DNA from: Nocardia australiensis
Lineage (GTDB): Bacteria > Actinomycetota > Actinomycetes > Mycobacteriales > Mycobacteriaceae
DNA length: 64,000 nucleotides
Direction: 5' to 3'
Assembly (NCBI RefSeq): GCF_020733705.1
Contig: NZ_JAJFZM010000017.1
Coordinates: forward strand, 62,001 to 126,000
The notes beneath the pieces are model-generated. The model made no database searches. It was not told the DNA's origin and worked only from the letters and a program-made list of their open reading frames with translations. Every line of letters starts with the position of its first letter. The first letter of the stretch is position 1. Below are positions 41,169-49,989 of the stretch, piece after piece. Position numbers and translations under genes: made by a program.

Positions 41169-42659
41169 ATGCAGACAATCGCGCACTGGGTCGACGGCAA
41201 GAGCTTCACCGGAGCCGGCGAGTCGAGCGCGCCGGTGACGAATCCGGCTACCGGCGTGGTGACCGGAGAGGTGGCGCTGGCGAACGTGGCGGACGTGCGG
41301 GCCGCAATCGATGCGGCGGCGGCGGCCTTCCCTGGATGGCGCGACGCCTCGCTGGCGCGACGGACACAAGTCCTGTTCCGTTTCCGCGAATTACTCAACG
41401 AGCGCAGGCAGGAGCTCGCCCGGTTGATCACCGCCGAACACGGCAAGGTGGGCTCGGATGCGCTCGGCGAGGTGGCGCGCGGCCTGGAGATCGTCGAATT
41501 CGCCTGCGGTATCCCACATTTGATCAAGGGTGACTACACCGAGAACGCGTCGACGAAGGTCGACATCTTCTCGATCCGTCAGGCACTCGGCCCGGTGGCG
41601 ATCATTTCGCCGTTCAATTTCCCCGCGATGGTGCCGATGTGGTTCTTCCCCCTGGCGATCGCGGCCGGGAACACGGTGGTGCTCAAACCGAGCGAGAAGG
41701 ATCCGTCCGCGTCACTCTGGATGGCCGAACTGTGGCGCGAAGCGGGTTTGCCCGCCGGGGTTTTCAACGTGGTGCAGGGCGATAAGGTCGCGGTCGACGA
41801 ATTGCTGGACAACCCGGGCATCAAGGCCGTTTCGTTCGTCGGCTCGACACCCATCGCGAAGTACGTCTACCAGCGCGCCACGGCCAACGGCAAGCGCGCG
41901 CAGGCGCTGGGCGGCGCCAAGAACCACATGCTGGTGCTGCCGGACGCGGACCTCGAGCTGGCCGCTGATGCCGCGGTCAACGCCGGTTTCGGCTCCGCGG
42001 GCGAGCGGTGCATGGCGATCAGCGTGGTGCTCGCGGTCGGCACGGCGGGCGACGAACTGGTCGCCAAAATCTCCGAGCGCGCCCGGACCATCAAGACCGG
42101 CGACGGCACCCGCGACACCGACATGGGACCGCTGGTAACGCGCGAACATCGCGATCGGGTCGCCACTTACATCGACGCGGGCGCGGCCGCGGGAGCCACC
42201 GTCGTGCTCGACGGGCGAGACGTGACGGCCGATAGCGAATCGGACGGATTCTGGTTGGGGCCAACCATTCTCGACCATGTCGGCCCCGAGATGAGTGTGT
42301 ACACCGACGAAATCTTCGGCCCTGTCCTTTCGATCGTCCGGGTCGAGAGCTACGAGGCCGGGCTCGCGCTGATCAACTCCAATCCGTATGGCAACGGCAC
42401 CGCGATCTTCACCAACGACGGCGGCGCGGCACGGCGGTTCCACAACGAGGTGGAGGTCGGCATGGTAGGCATCAATGTGCCGATCCCGGTTCCGATGGCG
42501 TACTTCAGCTTCGGCGGCTGGAAGAACTCGCTGTTCGGCGACGCGCACGCGCACGGCACCGAGGGTGTGCAGTTCTTCACCCGTGGCAAGGCGGTCACCA
42601 GCCGCTGGCTCGATCCAAGCCACGGCGGGCTGGAACTCGGTTTCCCGCAGAACACCTAG
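41169..42659 (+). CDS. mmsA: Methylmalonate-semialdehyde dehydrogenase (CoA-acylating)
   Basis: A 496-aa CoA-dependent aldehyde dehydrogenase converting methylmalonate or malonate semialdehyde to propionyl-CoA or acetyl-CoA. MMSDH-specific features are AQALGGAKNHMLVLPDADL (the Glu of other ALDHs is replaced by Asn) and the catalytic Cys in GSAGERCMAISVVLAVG. FNFPAMVPMWFFPLAIAAGN also fits. GAGGAAG precedes ATG 41169. It is followed 29 nt later by an omega-amino-acid aminotransferase, so the pair suits degradation of beta-alanine, beta-aminoisobutyrate or valine-derived intermediates. Confidence 0.93.
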   Translation: MQTIAHWVDGKSFTGAGESSAPVTNPATGVVTGEVALANVADVRAAIDAAAAAFPGWRDASLARRTQVLFRFRELLNERRQELARLITAEHGKVGSDALGEVARGLEIVEFACGIPHLIKGDYTENASTKVDIFSIRQALGPVAIISPFNFPAMVPMWFFPLAIAAGNTVVLKPSEKDPSASLWMAELWREAGLPAGVFNVVQGDKVAVDELLDNPGIKAVSFVGSTPIAKYVYQRATANGKRAQALGGAKNHMLVLPDADLELAADAAVNAGFGSAGERCMAISVVLAVGTAGDELVAKISERARTIKTGDGTRDTDMGPLVTREHRDRVATYIDAGAAAGATVVLDGRDVTADSESDGFWLGPTILDHVGPEMSVYTDEIFGPVLSIVRVESYEAGLALINSNPYGNGTAIFTNDGGAARRFHNEVEVGMVGINVPIPVPMAYFSFGGWKNSLFGDAHAHGTEGVQFFTRGKAVTSRWLDPSHGGLELGFPQNT

Positions 42660-42688
42660 AACCCACCAGCGACGCAGGAGAATTGCCG

Positions 42689-44056
42689 ATGATTTTGTCC
42701 GACGGCATCACACCGGACGACGTCCGCACGGCCGCGGCCCGCGCCTACGAACTCGATCGCGAACACGTGTTCCACTCCTGGGCGGCCCAGGCGCACATTA
42801 CGCCGATGACGATCACTGCCGCGCAGGGCTGCTATGTGTGGGACGGTGACGGCAACCGCCTGCTCGACTTCTCCTCCCAGATGGTCAATACCAATATCGG
42901 CCATCAGCATCCGAAAGTCGTTGCGGCGGTGCAGGAGCAGGCGGGCAGGCTGTGCACCGTCGCACCGCAGTACGTCAACGACGCGCGGTCGGAAGCCGCG
43001 CGGTTGATCGCGCAGCGCACACCGGGTGCGTTGAACAAGATCTTCTTCACCAATGGCGGCGCCGACGCGGTCGAGCACGCCGTCCGGATGGCTCGGTTGC
43101 ACACGGGCCGCTACAAGGTGCTCTCGCGCTACCGGTCGTACCACGGCGGCACCGAGACCGCGATCAACCTCACCGGCGACCCGAGACGCTGGCCGAACGA
43201 TCACGGTAACAGCGGCGTCGTCCACTTCTTCGGCCCGTTCCTCTATCGCTCGCAATTCCATTCGAGCACCGAAGCCGAGGAGACCGAACGCGCGCTGGTC
43301 CACCTCGAGCAGACCATTCTGTTCGAGGGGCCCGACACCATCGCCGCGATCATTCTCGAATCCGTCCCGGGAACCGCCGGAATCATGGTCCCGCCACCCG
43401 GTTACCTAGCCGGAGTGCGGGCGCTTTGCGACGAACACGGCATCGTCTTCATCGCCGATGAAGTGATGTCGGGCTTCGGACGAACCGGAAAATGGTTCGC
43501 GATAGAGCATTTCGAGGGCGTGGTACCGGACCTGCTCACCTTCGCCAAGGGTGTGAACTCCGGGTACGTACCGCTCGGCGGCGTCGCGATCAGCCCCGAG
43601 ATCGCGGCGAGTTTCGACGATCGGCCCTATCCGGGTGGCCTGACGTATTCGGGACATCCGCTGGCAACCGCGGCGGCGGTAGCCACGATCAACGCCATGC
43701 GCGATGAGAGGATCGTCGAGAACGCCGCCGACGTCGGCGCCCGAGTACTCGGCCCCGGCCTGCGAAAACTCGGGCAGCGCCACCCCAGCGTCGGCGAGGT
43801 ACGCGGTGCGGGTGTGTTCTGGGCGCTGGAACTGGTGCGCGACAAGACAACTCGCGAACCGCTCGCACCCTACGGCGGCACCGGCCCGGCAATGACCGAA
43901 GTCGTCGCCGCCTGCCGCGCGGCCGGGCTGTTGATGTTCGTCAATTTCAATAGGCTGCATGTGGTTCCACCGTGCGTCGTTACCGACGCCGAGGTCAAGG
44001 AAGGACTGTCGATTCTCGACGACGCCCTCACGCTGGCCGACCGGCACACCGTATGA
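42689..44056 (+). CDS. Class III omega-amino acid aminotransferase
   Basis: A 455-aa PLP enzyme of the omega-amino acid:pyruvate or beta-alanine aminotransferase type. Features are TNGGADAVEHAVRMAR, the SYHGGTE cofactor loop (RYRSYHGGTETAINL), VFIADEVMSGFGRTGKWF with the cofactor Asp, and the Schiff-base lysine in LTFAKGVNSGYVPLGG. ATG 42689 is preferred over an in-frame TTG at 42683 because GCAGGAG lies 8 nt upstream of it. It would supply the semialdehyde used by MmsA, the adjacent upstream gene. Confidence 0.9.
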   Translation: MILSDGITPDDVRTAAARAYELDREHVFHSWAAQAHITPMTITAAQGCYVWDGDGNRLLDFSSQMVNTNIGHQHPKVVAAVQEQAGRLCTVAPQYVNDARSEAARLIAQRTPGALNKIFFTNGGADAVEHAVRMARLHTGRYKVLSRYRSYHGGTETAINLTGDPRRWPNDHGNSGVVHFFGPFLYRSQFHSSTEAEETERALVHLEQTILFEGPDTIAAIILESVPGTAGIMVPPPGYLAGVRALCDEHGIVFIADEVMSGFGRTGKWFAIEHFEGVVPDLLTFAKGVNSGYVPLGGVAISPEIAASFDDRPYPGGLTYSGHPLATAAAVATINAMRDERIVENAADVGARVLGPGLRKLGQRHPSVGEVRGAGVFWALELVRDKTTREPLAPYGGTGPAMTEVVAACRAAGLLMFVNFNRLHVVPPCVVTDAEVKEGLSILDDALTLADRHTV

Positions 44057-44074
44057 CGGCACTGCACATCCCCC

Positions 44075-44102
44075 GGCCCGGCAGGCTCAGCCCTGCTGGG
44101 CC
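44075..44102. terminator. Hairpin between convergent aminotransferase and efpA
   Basis: GGCCCGGCAGG (44075-44085) pairs with CCTGCTGGGCC (44092-44102), with one G-T wobble. It overlaps the last codons of efpA and could serve both convergent genes. Confidence 0.55.
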
Positions 44103-45547
44103 GCTTCTTGCGCGTGCTGCGCCTGGGCGAGCTGCGGCGGCGTGAAGCGCAGGGTCAGCGCGATCACGCCCGCCACCAGCGCGATAATGGCGCAGACGAA
44201 CAGCGCCAGTGTGTAACCGCTGCCCAATGCGTCGATCTCGGCCGAGTTCATATCGGCCGCCTTACCGGTTCGACCGCCGAGCGACAATGTGCGCGAGGCC
44301 GCGATCGGGGTGAGCAGCCCGATGAACACCGGTGTCGCCAGGTTCATGAACATCTGTCCCACCGCGGACAGCGGACCGATATTGGACTGCGGTACGCCGA
44401 CCAGAACACACAACGGCGCGAGCACCATTGCCATGCCGACCCCGAGGCCGATCACGATCAGCAGTGGTAGCAACGTCGGCGCATATTGCACGTCACGATC
44501 CAGCGTCGAACCGAAAAGCAGCCCAGCAGCCAAGACCACCGCAGCACCGGCGAGCAACCAGCGCGGCGCGACCATCAGCGCGGCCTTGGAGGCGAGCGCG
44601 CTGCCGACGCCGATGCCGACGGTGAACGGAATCGAACCCACACCCGCCACCAGCGGGCTGTAGCCGAGCACGTTCTGCAGGAACTGGGCGACGAAGAAGG
44701 TCATCGCGCCGAGCACGCCACCGGCCAGGAAGATCAACAGGAAGGTCGCGACGCGATCGCGGCTGTCGAACAGCGACCACGGCAATAGTGGATCCTCGAC
44801 CCTCCGTTCGACGACAACGAAAACGACAAGCAGCACGACCCCCGCCACCAGGGCGCCGATAATGGCCGGGCTGGTCCATCCCAGCTGCGGACCTTCGGTC
44901 GCACCGAAAACGATGGAGGCACAGGCCACCGTGCCGAGCAGGGCACCGCGCACATCGAGCGAGGAACGGTGATGCTCGGTATCGCTCAGTCGGTACCACG
45001 CACCCAGGATGATCAGGGCGCCGATCGGCACATTGATCAGGAAGATCCACCGCCAGGACAGCTCGGTGAGCGCCCCGCCGACCACCAGACCGCCGACCGA
45101 CCCGATACCGACCATCGAGCCGACGATCGCGATCGCCTGATTGCGCGCCTTACCTGGCGCGAAAGTGGTTGCCACCAAGGCGAATGCCGTCGGCGCCGCG
45201 ACCGCCGCGCCCGCACCCTGCACCGCACGCGCCGCGAGCAGCATGGCCTCGTTCTGCGCGAGCCCACACAGCAGCGAGGCGAAGGTGAACAGTCCCACGC
45301 CGACTATCAACATCCGTTTGCGCCCGAACGCGTCGCCGAGCCTGCCGCCGAGCAGCATCAGTCCCGCGAAGGTGAGACCGTAGGAGGTCACCGTCCACGC
45401 ACCACCCGCGCTGGACATGCCCATCTCCTGCTGCAATCGTGGCAGGGCAAAGATCACCACCGTGCCGTCGAGCACAACCATGAGCTGCAGCCCGCTCAAC
45501 ACGAGGATCGCGAGCCCGAAGGCCCGCTGCTTCACCGGATACTGCAT
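44087..45547 (-). CDS. efpA: MFS drug-efflux transporter EfpA
   Basis: A roughly 486-aa, 14-helix (QacA-type, DHA2) major facilitator predicted to export drugs or lipids through the inner membrane. Motif A-like GGRLGDAFGRKRMLIVGVG, motif C-like VVGGALTELSWRWIFLINVP and the early VVLDGTVVIFALPRL agree with mycobacterial EfpA, as does the end FTPPQLAQAQHAQEA. ATG 45547 is used; GATAAT at 45565-45560 on this strand lies just upstream and would give an almost leaderless mRNA, whereas an in-frame start at 45604 adds an unsupported leader. The neighbouring cysG reads the same way, as in M. tuberculosis. Confidence 0.9.
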   Translation of the reverse strand: MQYPVKQRAFGLAILVLSGLQLMVVLDGTVVIFALPRLQQEMGMSSAGGAWTVTSYGLTFAGLMLLGGRLGDAFGRKRMLIVGVGLFTFASLLCGLAQNEAMLLAARAVQGAGAAVAAPTAFALVATTFAPGKARNQAIAIVGSMVGIGSVGGLVVGGALTELSWRWIFLINVPIGALIILGAWYRLSDTEHHRSSLDVRGALLGTVACASIVFGATEGPQLGWTSPAIIGALVAGVVLLVVFVVVERRVEDPLLPWSLFDSRDRVATFLLIFLAGGVLGAMTFFVAQFLQNVLGYSPLVAGVGSIPFTVGIGVGSALASKAALMVAPRWLLAGAAVVLAAGLLFGSTLDRDVQYAPTLLPLLIVIGLGVGMAMVLAPLCVLVGVPQSNIGPLSAVGQMFMNLATPVFIGLLTPIAASRTLSLGGRTGKAADMNSAEIDALGSGYTLALFVCAIIALVAGVIALTLRFTPPQLAQAQHAQEAAQQG

Positions 45548-45706
45548 CGTCGCAGCGGGATTATCGAGCACGATGAGCCACTGTAGTTGACCCGTAGGTA
45601 GCACCGGGGGCCGACGCGAGCCCGGTTCGCCCGGTCGCCCGCGAATCCGGCTCGGAGGATGACGGACGGCGCACGCGCCGACCCTGCCGGAATTCGCATG
45701 TCGGGC

Positions 45707-46963
45707 CTAATCGGCGGGAGCGGCGTCCGTGGTGAATTTCGCCGTCGGGCCGATCACCACGATGGCGGGTGGGCGGATCCCCTCATCACGAACCCGCGCG
45801 GCGACTGTGCCGAGATCCGCGCGCAGCACCCGCTGAGTGCGCAGCGTGCCCTCCTGAATGACGGTCGCCGGAGTATCGACGGCCCGGCCGCCCTCGATCA
45901 GCGCGGTCGCGAATTGTTCGATGCGCTCGACCGCCATCATCAGCACAATCGTTCCGCGCAGCCGGGCCAGCGCGGGCCAGTCGACAAGCGAGTCCGGATG
46001 GTCCGGCGCGACGTGCCCGCTCACCACCACGAATTCGTGGGTGACGCCGCGATGGGTCACCGGGATGCCCGCTGCCGCCGGGACGGAGATAGGGCTGGTG
46101 ATACCGGGGACCACCGTGACCGGGACGCCTGCCGCCACGCATGCCTCGACTTCTTCGAACCCGCGGCCGAAGACGTACGGATCGCCGCCCTTGAGCCGCA
46201 CCACGAATTTCCCCGCTTTGGCGCCATCGATCAGCGCGGAATTGATCGCTTCCTGCGCCATGGCGCGCCCATAGGGGATCTTCGCCGCGTCGATGACCTC
46301 GACATCGGGTCCGAGTTCGGCGAGCAGCTCCGGCGGCGCGAGCCGGTCGGCGACAACCAGATCCGCACGCCCCAGCAGCCTGCGCCCGCGCACGGTAATC
46401 AGATCCGGATCGCCGGGGCCGCCGCCGACCAGTGCGACTCCCGGCGCGATCGGCGTCGAATCATCGGTCACCACACCGGATTGCAATGCCTCGAGCAGCG
46501 CGTTTCGCATCGCCGCCGAGCGTCGATGCTGTCCGCTGGAGAGCACACCCAGCGTCAATCCGTCATAGCGAGCCGTCGCGGGCGTGACGGCGGTGCCGAG
46601 CCGGGCGACGTCGGCGCGTACACAAAAGATCCTGCGCCTGGTGGCCTCTGCGACCACGGCCGCGTTGGTCTCGGGTTCGTCGGTGCACGCGATCGCGTAC
46701 CAGGCGTCCTCCAGATCACCATCGGCATACGCACGCAGGGTGACGGCGAGCTGACCGGATGTCGCCATCCCCTCGACCGCCGGAGTGACCTCACGGCTGA
46801 TCACGTGCACATCCGCACCGGAGGCGATCAGCAGGCCGAGACGCCGCTGCGCCACCGTCCCGCCGCCGACCACAACGACGCGGCGCCCAACGAGATCGAG
46901 CCCGACCAGATAGTTCGGGTCGCCCGCTGGCTGGTCATCGGTGGAGAAAGACGTGTTCGGCAC
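45707..46963 (-). CDS. cysG: Siroheme synthase / uroporphyrinogen-III C-methyltransferase
   Basis: A 418-aa two-domain enzyme. The N-terminal precorrin-2 dehydrogenase/ferrochelatase domain has VVVVGGGTVAQRRLGLLIAS. The C-terminal SAM-dependent methyltransferase has VALVGGGPGDPDLITVRGRR, VVADRLAPPELLAEL and VRLKGGDPYVFGRGFEE, with GIPVTHRGVTHEFVVVSGH further on. It makes siroheme for sulfite/nitrite reductases and also precorrin-2 for cobalamin. GTG 46963 gives MPNTSFSTDDQPAGDPNYL; upstream extension to 47002 has no support. It sits next to efpA, close to the cob genes. Confidence 0.93.
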   Translation of the reverse strand: MPNTSFSTDDQPAGDPNYLVGLDLVGRRVVVVGGGTVAQRRLGLLIASGADVHVISREVTPAVEGMATSGQLAVTLRAYADGDLEDAWYAIACTDEPETNAAVVAEATRRRIFCVRADVARLGTAVTPATARYDGLTLGVLSSGQHRRSAAMRNALLEALQSGVVTDDSTPIAPGVALVGGGPGDPDLITVRGRRLLGRADLVVADRLAPPELLAELGPDVEVIDAAKIPYGRAMAQEAINSALIDGAKAGKFVVRLKGGDPYVFGRGFEEVEACVAAGVPVTVVPGITSPISVPAAAGIPVTHRGVTHEFVVVSGHVAPDHPDSLVDWPALARLRGTIVLMMAVERIEQFATALIEGGRAVDTPATVIQEGTLRTQRVLRADLGTVAARVRDEGIRPPAIVVIGPTAKFTTDAAPAD

Positions 46964-47090
46964 AGTGTGGGAGCCTAAGCCCTGGCGTCGCCATCGCAGC
47001 AATCACCCGGCGCGGCCCTCATCGAATGGACAGGCGGCCGCAGCAAGTCGTGGAATCGCTGCGGCCGCGCTTCCTTCCTATACTCGGCCT

Positions 47091-48068
47091 ATGAACCGAT
47101 GGACTCGAATGGTGCGGGCAGCGGTGGCCATGATCGCGTTGATAGGAATACCGGCAAACGCCGGTGCCGCACAAGCGGATCCGGACCAATATGCCCCGAA
47201 TCCCGGCATCGAGTCGACCTATCTCCAGCCGGGGCCGTGGGCGGTGACCGAGAAGCTCGGGTTCGGCTGCTGCGATTCCACCGGCGCGAAATTCGACGTC
47301 TGGTACCCGACGGATCTGGGCGGGGCGAAACATCCGATCGTGTTGTGGGGCGACGGGACGAAAGCCGTGCCCAGTCAATACACCTACCTGCTTCGGCACC
47401 TCGCGTCATGGGGCTTCGTGGTGATCGGCACCGAGAACCAGCAAACCGGTTCCGGCACCGACATTCTCGGCTCACTGAACTTCTTGAAAGAACAGGCCAC
47501 AACCCCCGCTAGTGTTTTCTACGGGAAGCTCGATACGGCGGCGGCCGGCGCGATCGGGCACTCGCAGGGCGCCACCGGCGTCGTGAACGCGATGCTGGCG
47601 TCGGATGGTGCGATCAAGACCGCGGTACCGATCGAAATACCCAAGCAGGCCCTGTGTTCGGAGGCGATCAAATGCACCGACACCCGCAAGCTCACGTCGG
47701 GATCGGTGTTCTTCGTCAACGGTTCGGCCGACGGATTCATCTCGCCCTCCACGCAGGCGTTGCCGTGGCAGCTGGCGGGTTTGCAGTCGAATCAGGCGTA
47801 CTACGAGGCGACCCCGGCCAATGTGGCGAAGGCGTGGGCAACCCTCAACGGTCCTGACCACAATGATGTGCAAGGCCAGCCGGATTGCGCGCAGGCGTCG
47901 AATCCCTGTACCAGCGGCGTTTACGGCTACCTCGGATATTCAACGGCGTGGATGATGGCGCAATTGCGCGGCGACGTCGCGGCAATCGAGGCCTTCCGCA
48001 CCGGCACCGGTGAACTGCTCGCGCCGTCGGCGAACTGGAGCAACCAGGTGAGCACCGTCATGCGCTGA
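47091..48068 (+). CDS. Secreted alpha/beta hydrolase (polyester/dienelactone hydrolase-like)
   Basis: A 325-aa exported hydrolase. Residues 1-30 form a Sec signal peptide (MVRAAVAMIALIGIPANAG, with cleavage likely near AQA-DP). The nucleophile elbow is IGHSQGATGVVNAM, the acid is probably in FFVNGSADGFISPS and the histidine in LNGPDHNDVQ. Several cysteine pairs (GFGCCDSTG, ALCSEAIKCTD, QPDCAQASNPCTS) suggest disulfides outside the membrane. ATG 47091 was chosen as the only start before the signal peptide; upstream codons overlap cysG. The fold resembles PET-hydrolase/cutinase relatives, but the substrate is not known. Confidence 0.85.
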   Translation: MNRWTRMVRAAVAMIALIGIPANAGAAQADPDQYAPNPGIESTYLQPGPWAVTEKLGFGCCDSTGAKFDVWYPTDLGGAKHPIVLWGDGTKAVPSQYTYLLRHLASWGFVVIGTENQQTGSGTDILGSLNFLKEQATTPASVFYGKLDTAAAGAIGHSQGATGVVNAMLASDGAIKTAVPIEIPKQALCSEAIKCTDTRKLTSGSVFFVNGSADGFISPSTQALPWQLAGLQSNQAYYEATPANVAKAWATLNGPDHNDVQGQPDCAQASNPCTSGVYGYLGYSTAWMMAQLRGDVAAIEAFRTGTGELLAPSANWSNQVSTVMR

Positions 48069-48100
48069 GCAGTGCAGCCGCGCAGGCCGATCGATCGATC

Positions 48101-48122
48101 GTCGACGGCAATGTCCGTCGAC
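48101..48122. terminator. Hairpin between convergent genes
   Basis: GTCGACGG (48101-48108) and CCGTCGAC (48115-48122) pair perfectly around a 6-nt loop, between the secreted hydrolase and the convergent DoxX-like gene. Confidence 0.45.
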
Positions 48123-48165
48123 TCGACTGGATGCCATCACAATCGGATAGTGCTTGCCGGGCTCG

Positions 48166-49533
48166 TCAGCGGAAGTTCGGATATTCCTGCACCCAATGGA
48201 AGCCGCCGCGGTGCACCGGATATCGGTCCAGGTCGACCTGTTCCAGTGTGATCGTCACCGGTTTGCCGTTGAGTTGTCCGGTCAGTCGCAACAGATCCGA
48301 AGTCGGCTGATCGAAGGTGAAGTTCGCGATCGGGGCGGGCTGCGCGTCCGGCGTTGCCGGCGGCCCCGAGACGACGATCGTGTGCGCGGCGGTGTCCACA
48401 TTCGTGAGGGTCGGCACCAGGGTACCGTCCATTCGCTGATAGGTAGTGCCTGAAATATCGAAAACAAGCCGCTGCCAACGATTTTCGTCGGTGGTCAAAG
48501 GCGGGACCGGATAGCCGTCCATGGTGAACTCCGACACCGTCCAGATCCCGTACAGCGGCGGCTCCGGAGTACCACCCCCACCCTGGTCCCAGTACTTCAT
48601 ACCCATATGCACCCCGCCAGTGAATATCCAGATCCCGAGCACCGCCTGCACCGCGACCGCGATCGCCCTGACCCGGCGGCTGCGGAACGGATCGGGCTGC
48701 GTCGCCGGTTCGGAGGGCCGCTGTAGCACCAGCATGTCGGCCAGCCGTCGCGCCTGCGGCGCGAGCACCACCATGCTCAGTAGCACGAGGTGCAGCGAGA
48801 GGATCTTGACCGGAACATCGAAGGTCATGTTCAGCACGAAGACCTGGGCCATGCTGACCAGGCTCAGCATCGCACCGATCGTGGCGGTACGTGGCAGGAA
48901 CAGCAACAGCCCACCCAGCACCTCCGCACAGCCGAGCAAGATTTGGTACACCGGTGACGAGCCGACCTGGTTCCACAGCACCGAGGTGGGACTGAACTCG
49001 CCATAGGGTTGCAGCAGCGCCGTGAGCGACGGCTCGGGCATCTGCGTCGGAATCGCCTTGGCCAGCCCATACCAGAGCATCTGCCCGCCCAGGCACAGCC
49101 GAATGAAGATCAGGAACCAGGCGTTCAGCCGCTGATAGTTCGGGCGGTGCCGATCCAGCGCGGTCCACGCGACGGTCGCCACCACCGCGACGATCAGCAG
49201 ACAGACCACGAATGCCCAGATGAACTTCTGGTCGCCACTGCCCGACATGAGATTCAGCGCGACGTCGGTGCCGAAGATCCGCCGCCCGGCCCACTCGATG
49301 ATCGGACCGAGAGGTCGCCACAACCCGACGATCCAGGAGTCCGGCACCAATGTGGTGAAGTAGCCGGTGAATACGAACAGGATCTGCGGGAAGATTAGGC
49401 AGAACAGCCCGAAGTAGACGAAGCCGAACCGAAAGGCGAGGCGCGTCAGGGGATTCCATCGCGGCCGATCCACATCGACGGACGTGTCACCGTCCGGTTC
49501 GAGTACCTCCGCACCTTTCGAGTAACTCCGCAC
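48166..49533 (-). CDS. DoxX-like integral membrane protein with C-terminal extracytoplasmic domain
   Basis: A protein of up to 455 aa with about eight hydrophobic helices in its first 300 residues, including the DoxX-like block LFIRLCLGGQMLWYGLAKA-type (FLIFIRLCLGGQMLWYG) and LLGCAEVLGGLLLFLPR. The last 130 residues after VHMGMKYWDQGG are soluble and beta-rich (YGIWTVSEFTMDGYPVPP). Function unknown; DoxX relatives take part in thiol or quinone chemistry. The GTG start at 49533 lies inside a 19-bp tandem repeat, so a later GTG at 49473 (before DRPRWNPLTRLAF) is a plausible true start. Confidence 0.75.
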   Translation of the reverse strand: MRSYSKGAEVLEPDGDTSVDVDRPRWNPLTRLAFRFGFVYFGLFCLIFPQILFVFTGYFTTLVPDSWIVGLWRPLGPIIEWAGRRIFGTDVALNLMSGSGDQKFIWAFVVCLLIVAVVATVAWTALDRHRPNYQRLNAWFLIFIRLCLGGQMLWYGLAKAIPTQMPEPSLTALLQPYGEFSPTSVLWNQVGSSPVYQILLGCAEVLGGLLLFLPRTATIGAMLSLVSMAQVFVLNMTFDVPVKILSLHLVLLSMVVLAPQARRLADMLVLQRPSEPATQPDPFRSRRVRAIAVAVQAVLGIWIFTGGVHMGMKYWDQGGGGTPEPPLYGIWTVSEFTMDGYPVPPLTTDENRWQRLVFDISGTTYQRMDGTLVPTLTNVDTAAHTIVVSGPPATPDAQPAPIANFTFDQPTSDLLRLTGQLNGKPVTITLEQVDLDRYPVHRGGFHWVQEYPNFR

Positions 49534-49555
49534 TTTTCGAGCACCTCCGCACCTA
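49499..49555. repeat. Three tandem copies of a 19-bp unit
   Basis: TCGAGTACCTCCGCACCTT and two close variants lie at 49499-49517, 49518-49536 and 49537-49555. They overlap the annotated 5' end of the DoxX-like gene. Each copy contains, on the minus strand, a GGAG ribosome-site-like sequence. Confidence 0.75.
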
Positions 49556-49576
49556 ATGAATCACCAAACCCCCGGG

Positions 49577-49641
49577 TGTCGCACGTCCCCTCATAACGCA
49601 CCCACTCGCCACGACAACAGGTTCCGAGCGTAGCGAGATCG
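49577..49641 (+). repeat. Fifth copy of the 65-bp intergenic module
   Basis: The segment GTCGCACGTCCCCTCATAAC continues with the same ACGCACCCACTCGCCAC core and ends with GAGCGTAGCGAGATCGAG, as in the four copies at 12.4-12.8 kb. It directly precedes the second large palindrome, as copy 4 precedes the first. Confidence 0.8.
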
Positions 49642-49650
49642 AGCACTAAA

Positions 49651-49744
49651 GTTCGCGGCCGGCTCGCGTCCGAGGGGCAAATGCGATTTTGCGACGAAGT
49701 CGCGAGCATTTGCCCCTCGGACGCGAGCCATAGGGGCCGCGAAC
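49651..49744. repeat. Nested large inverted repeat, copy 2
   Basis: Perfect 24-nt inner arms at 49661-49684 and 49706-49729, with a 21-nt loop that contains its own small stem (GCGAC-gaa-GTCGC). Outer arms GTTCGCGGCC (49651-49660) and GGCCGCGAAC (49735-49744) are identical to copy 1. It lies in the divergent gap between the DoxX-like gene and the phosphotransferase, followed by the shared tail up to about 49771. The remaining bases to 49989 show only the phosphotransferase leader. Confidence 0.85.
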
Positions 49745-49989
49745 ACGCCGCGCCAGCGGCCAAAAACACAGACCCGAAGATATCCGAACAACCCCTCGCG
49801 CACATCCTGCGAGACCCTGATGTTCATCCCCTACTTCCGGCGTACGCGGCTGAACCAAAAGGATGACTCCCGGCGTTGTCAACCCCCGATATCACTCACT
49901 GAGTTGTGCACACATTTTCGCGCCGTTCCCCTGCCCAGCGAACTAGAACGCGTTACATTTTGCCCAACTCGATCGTGAAGAGGAGAAGC

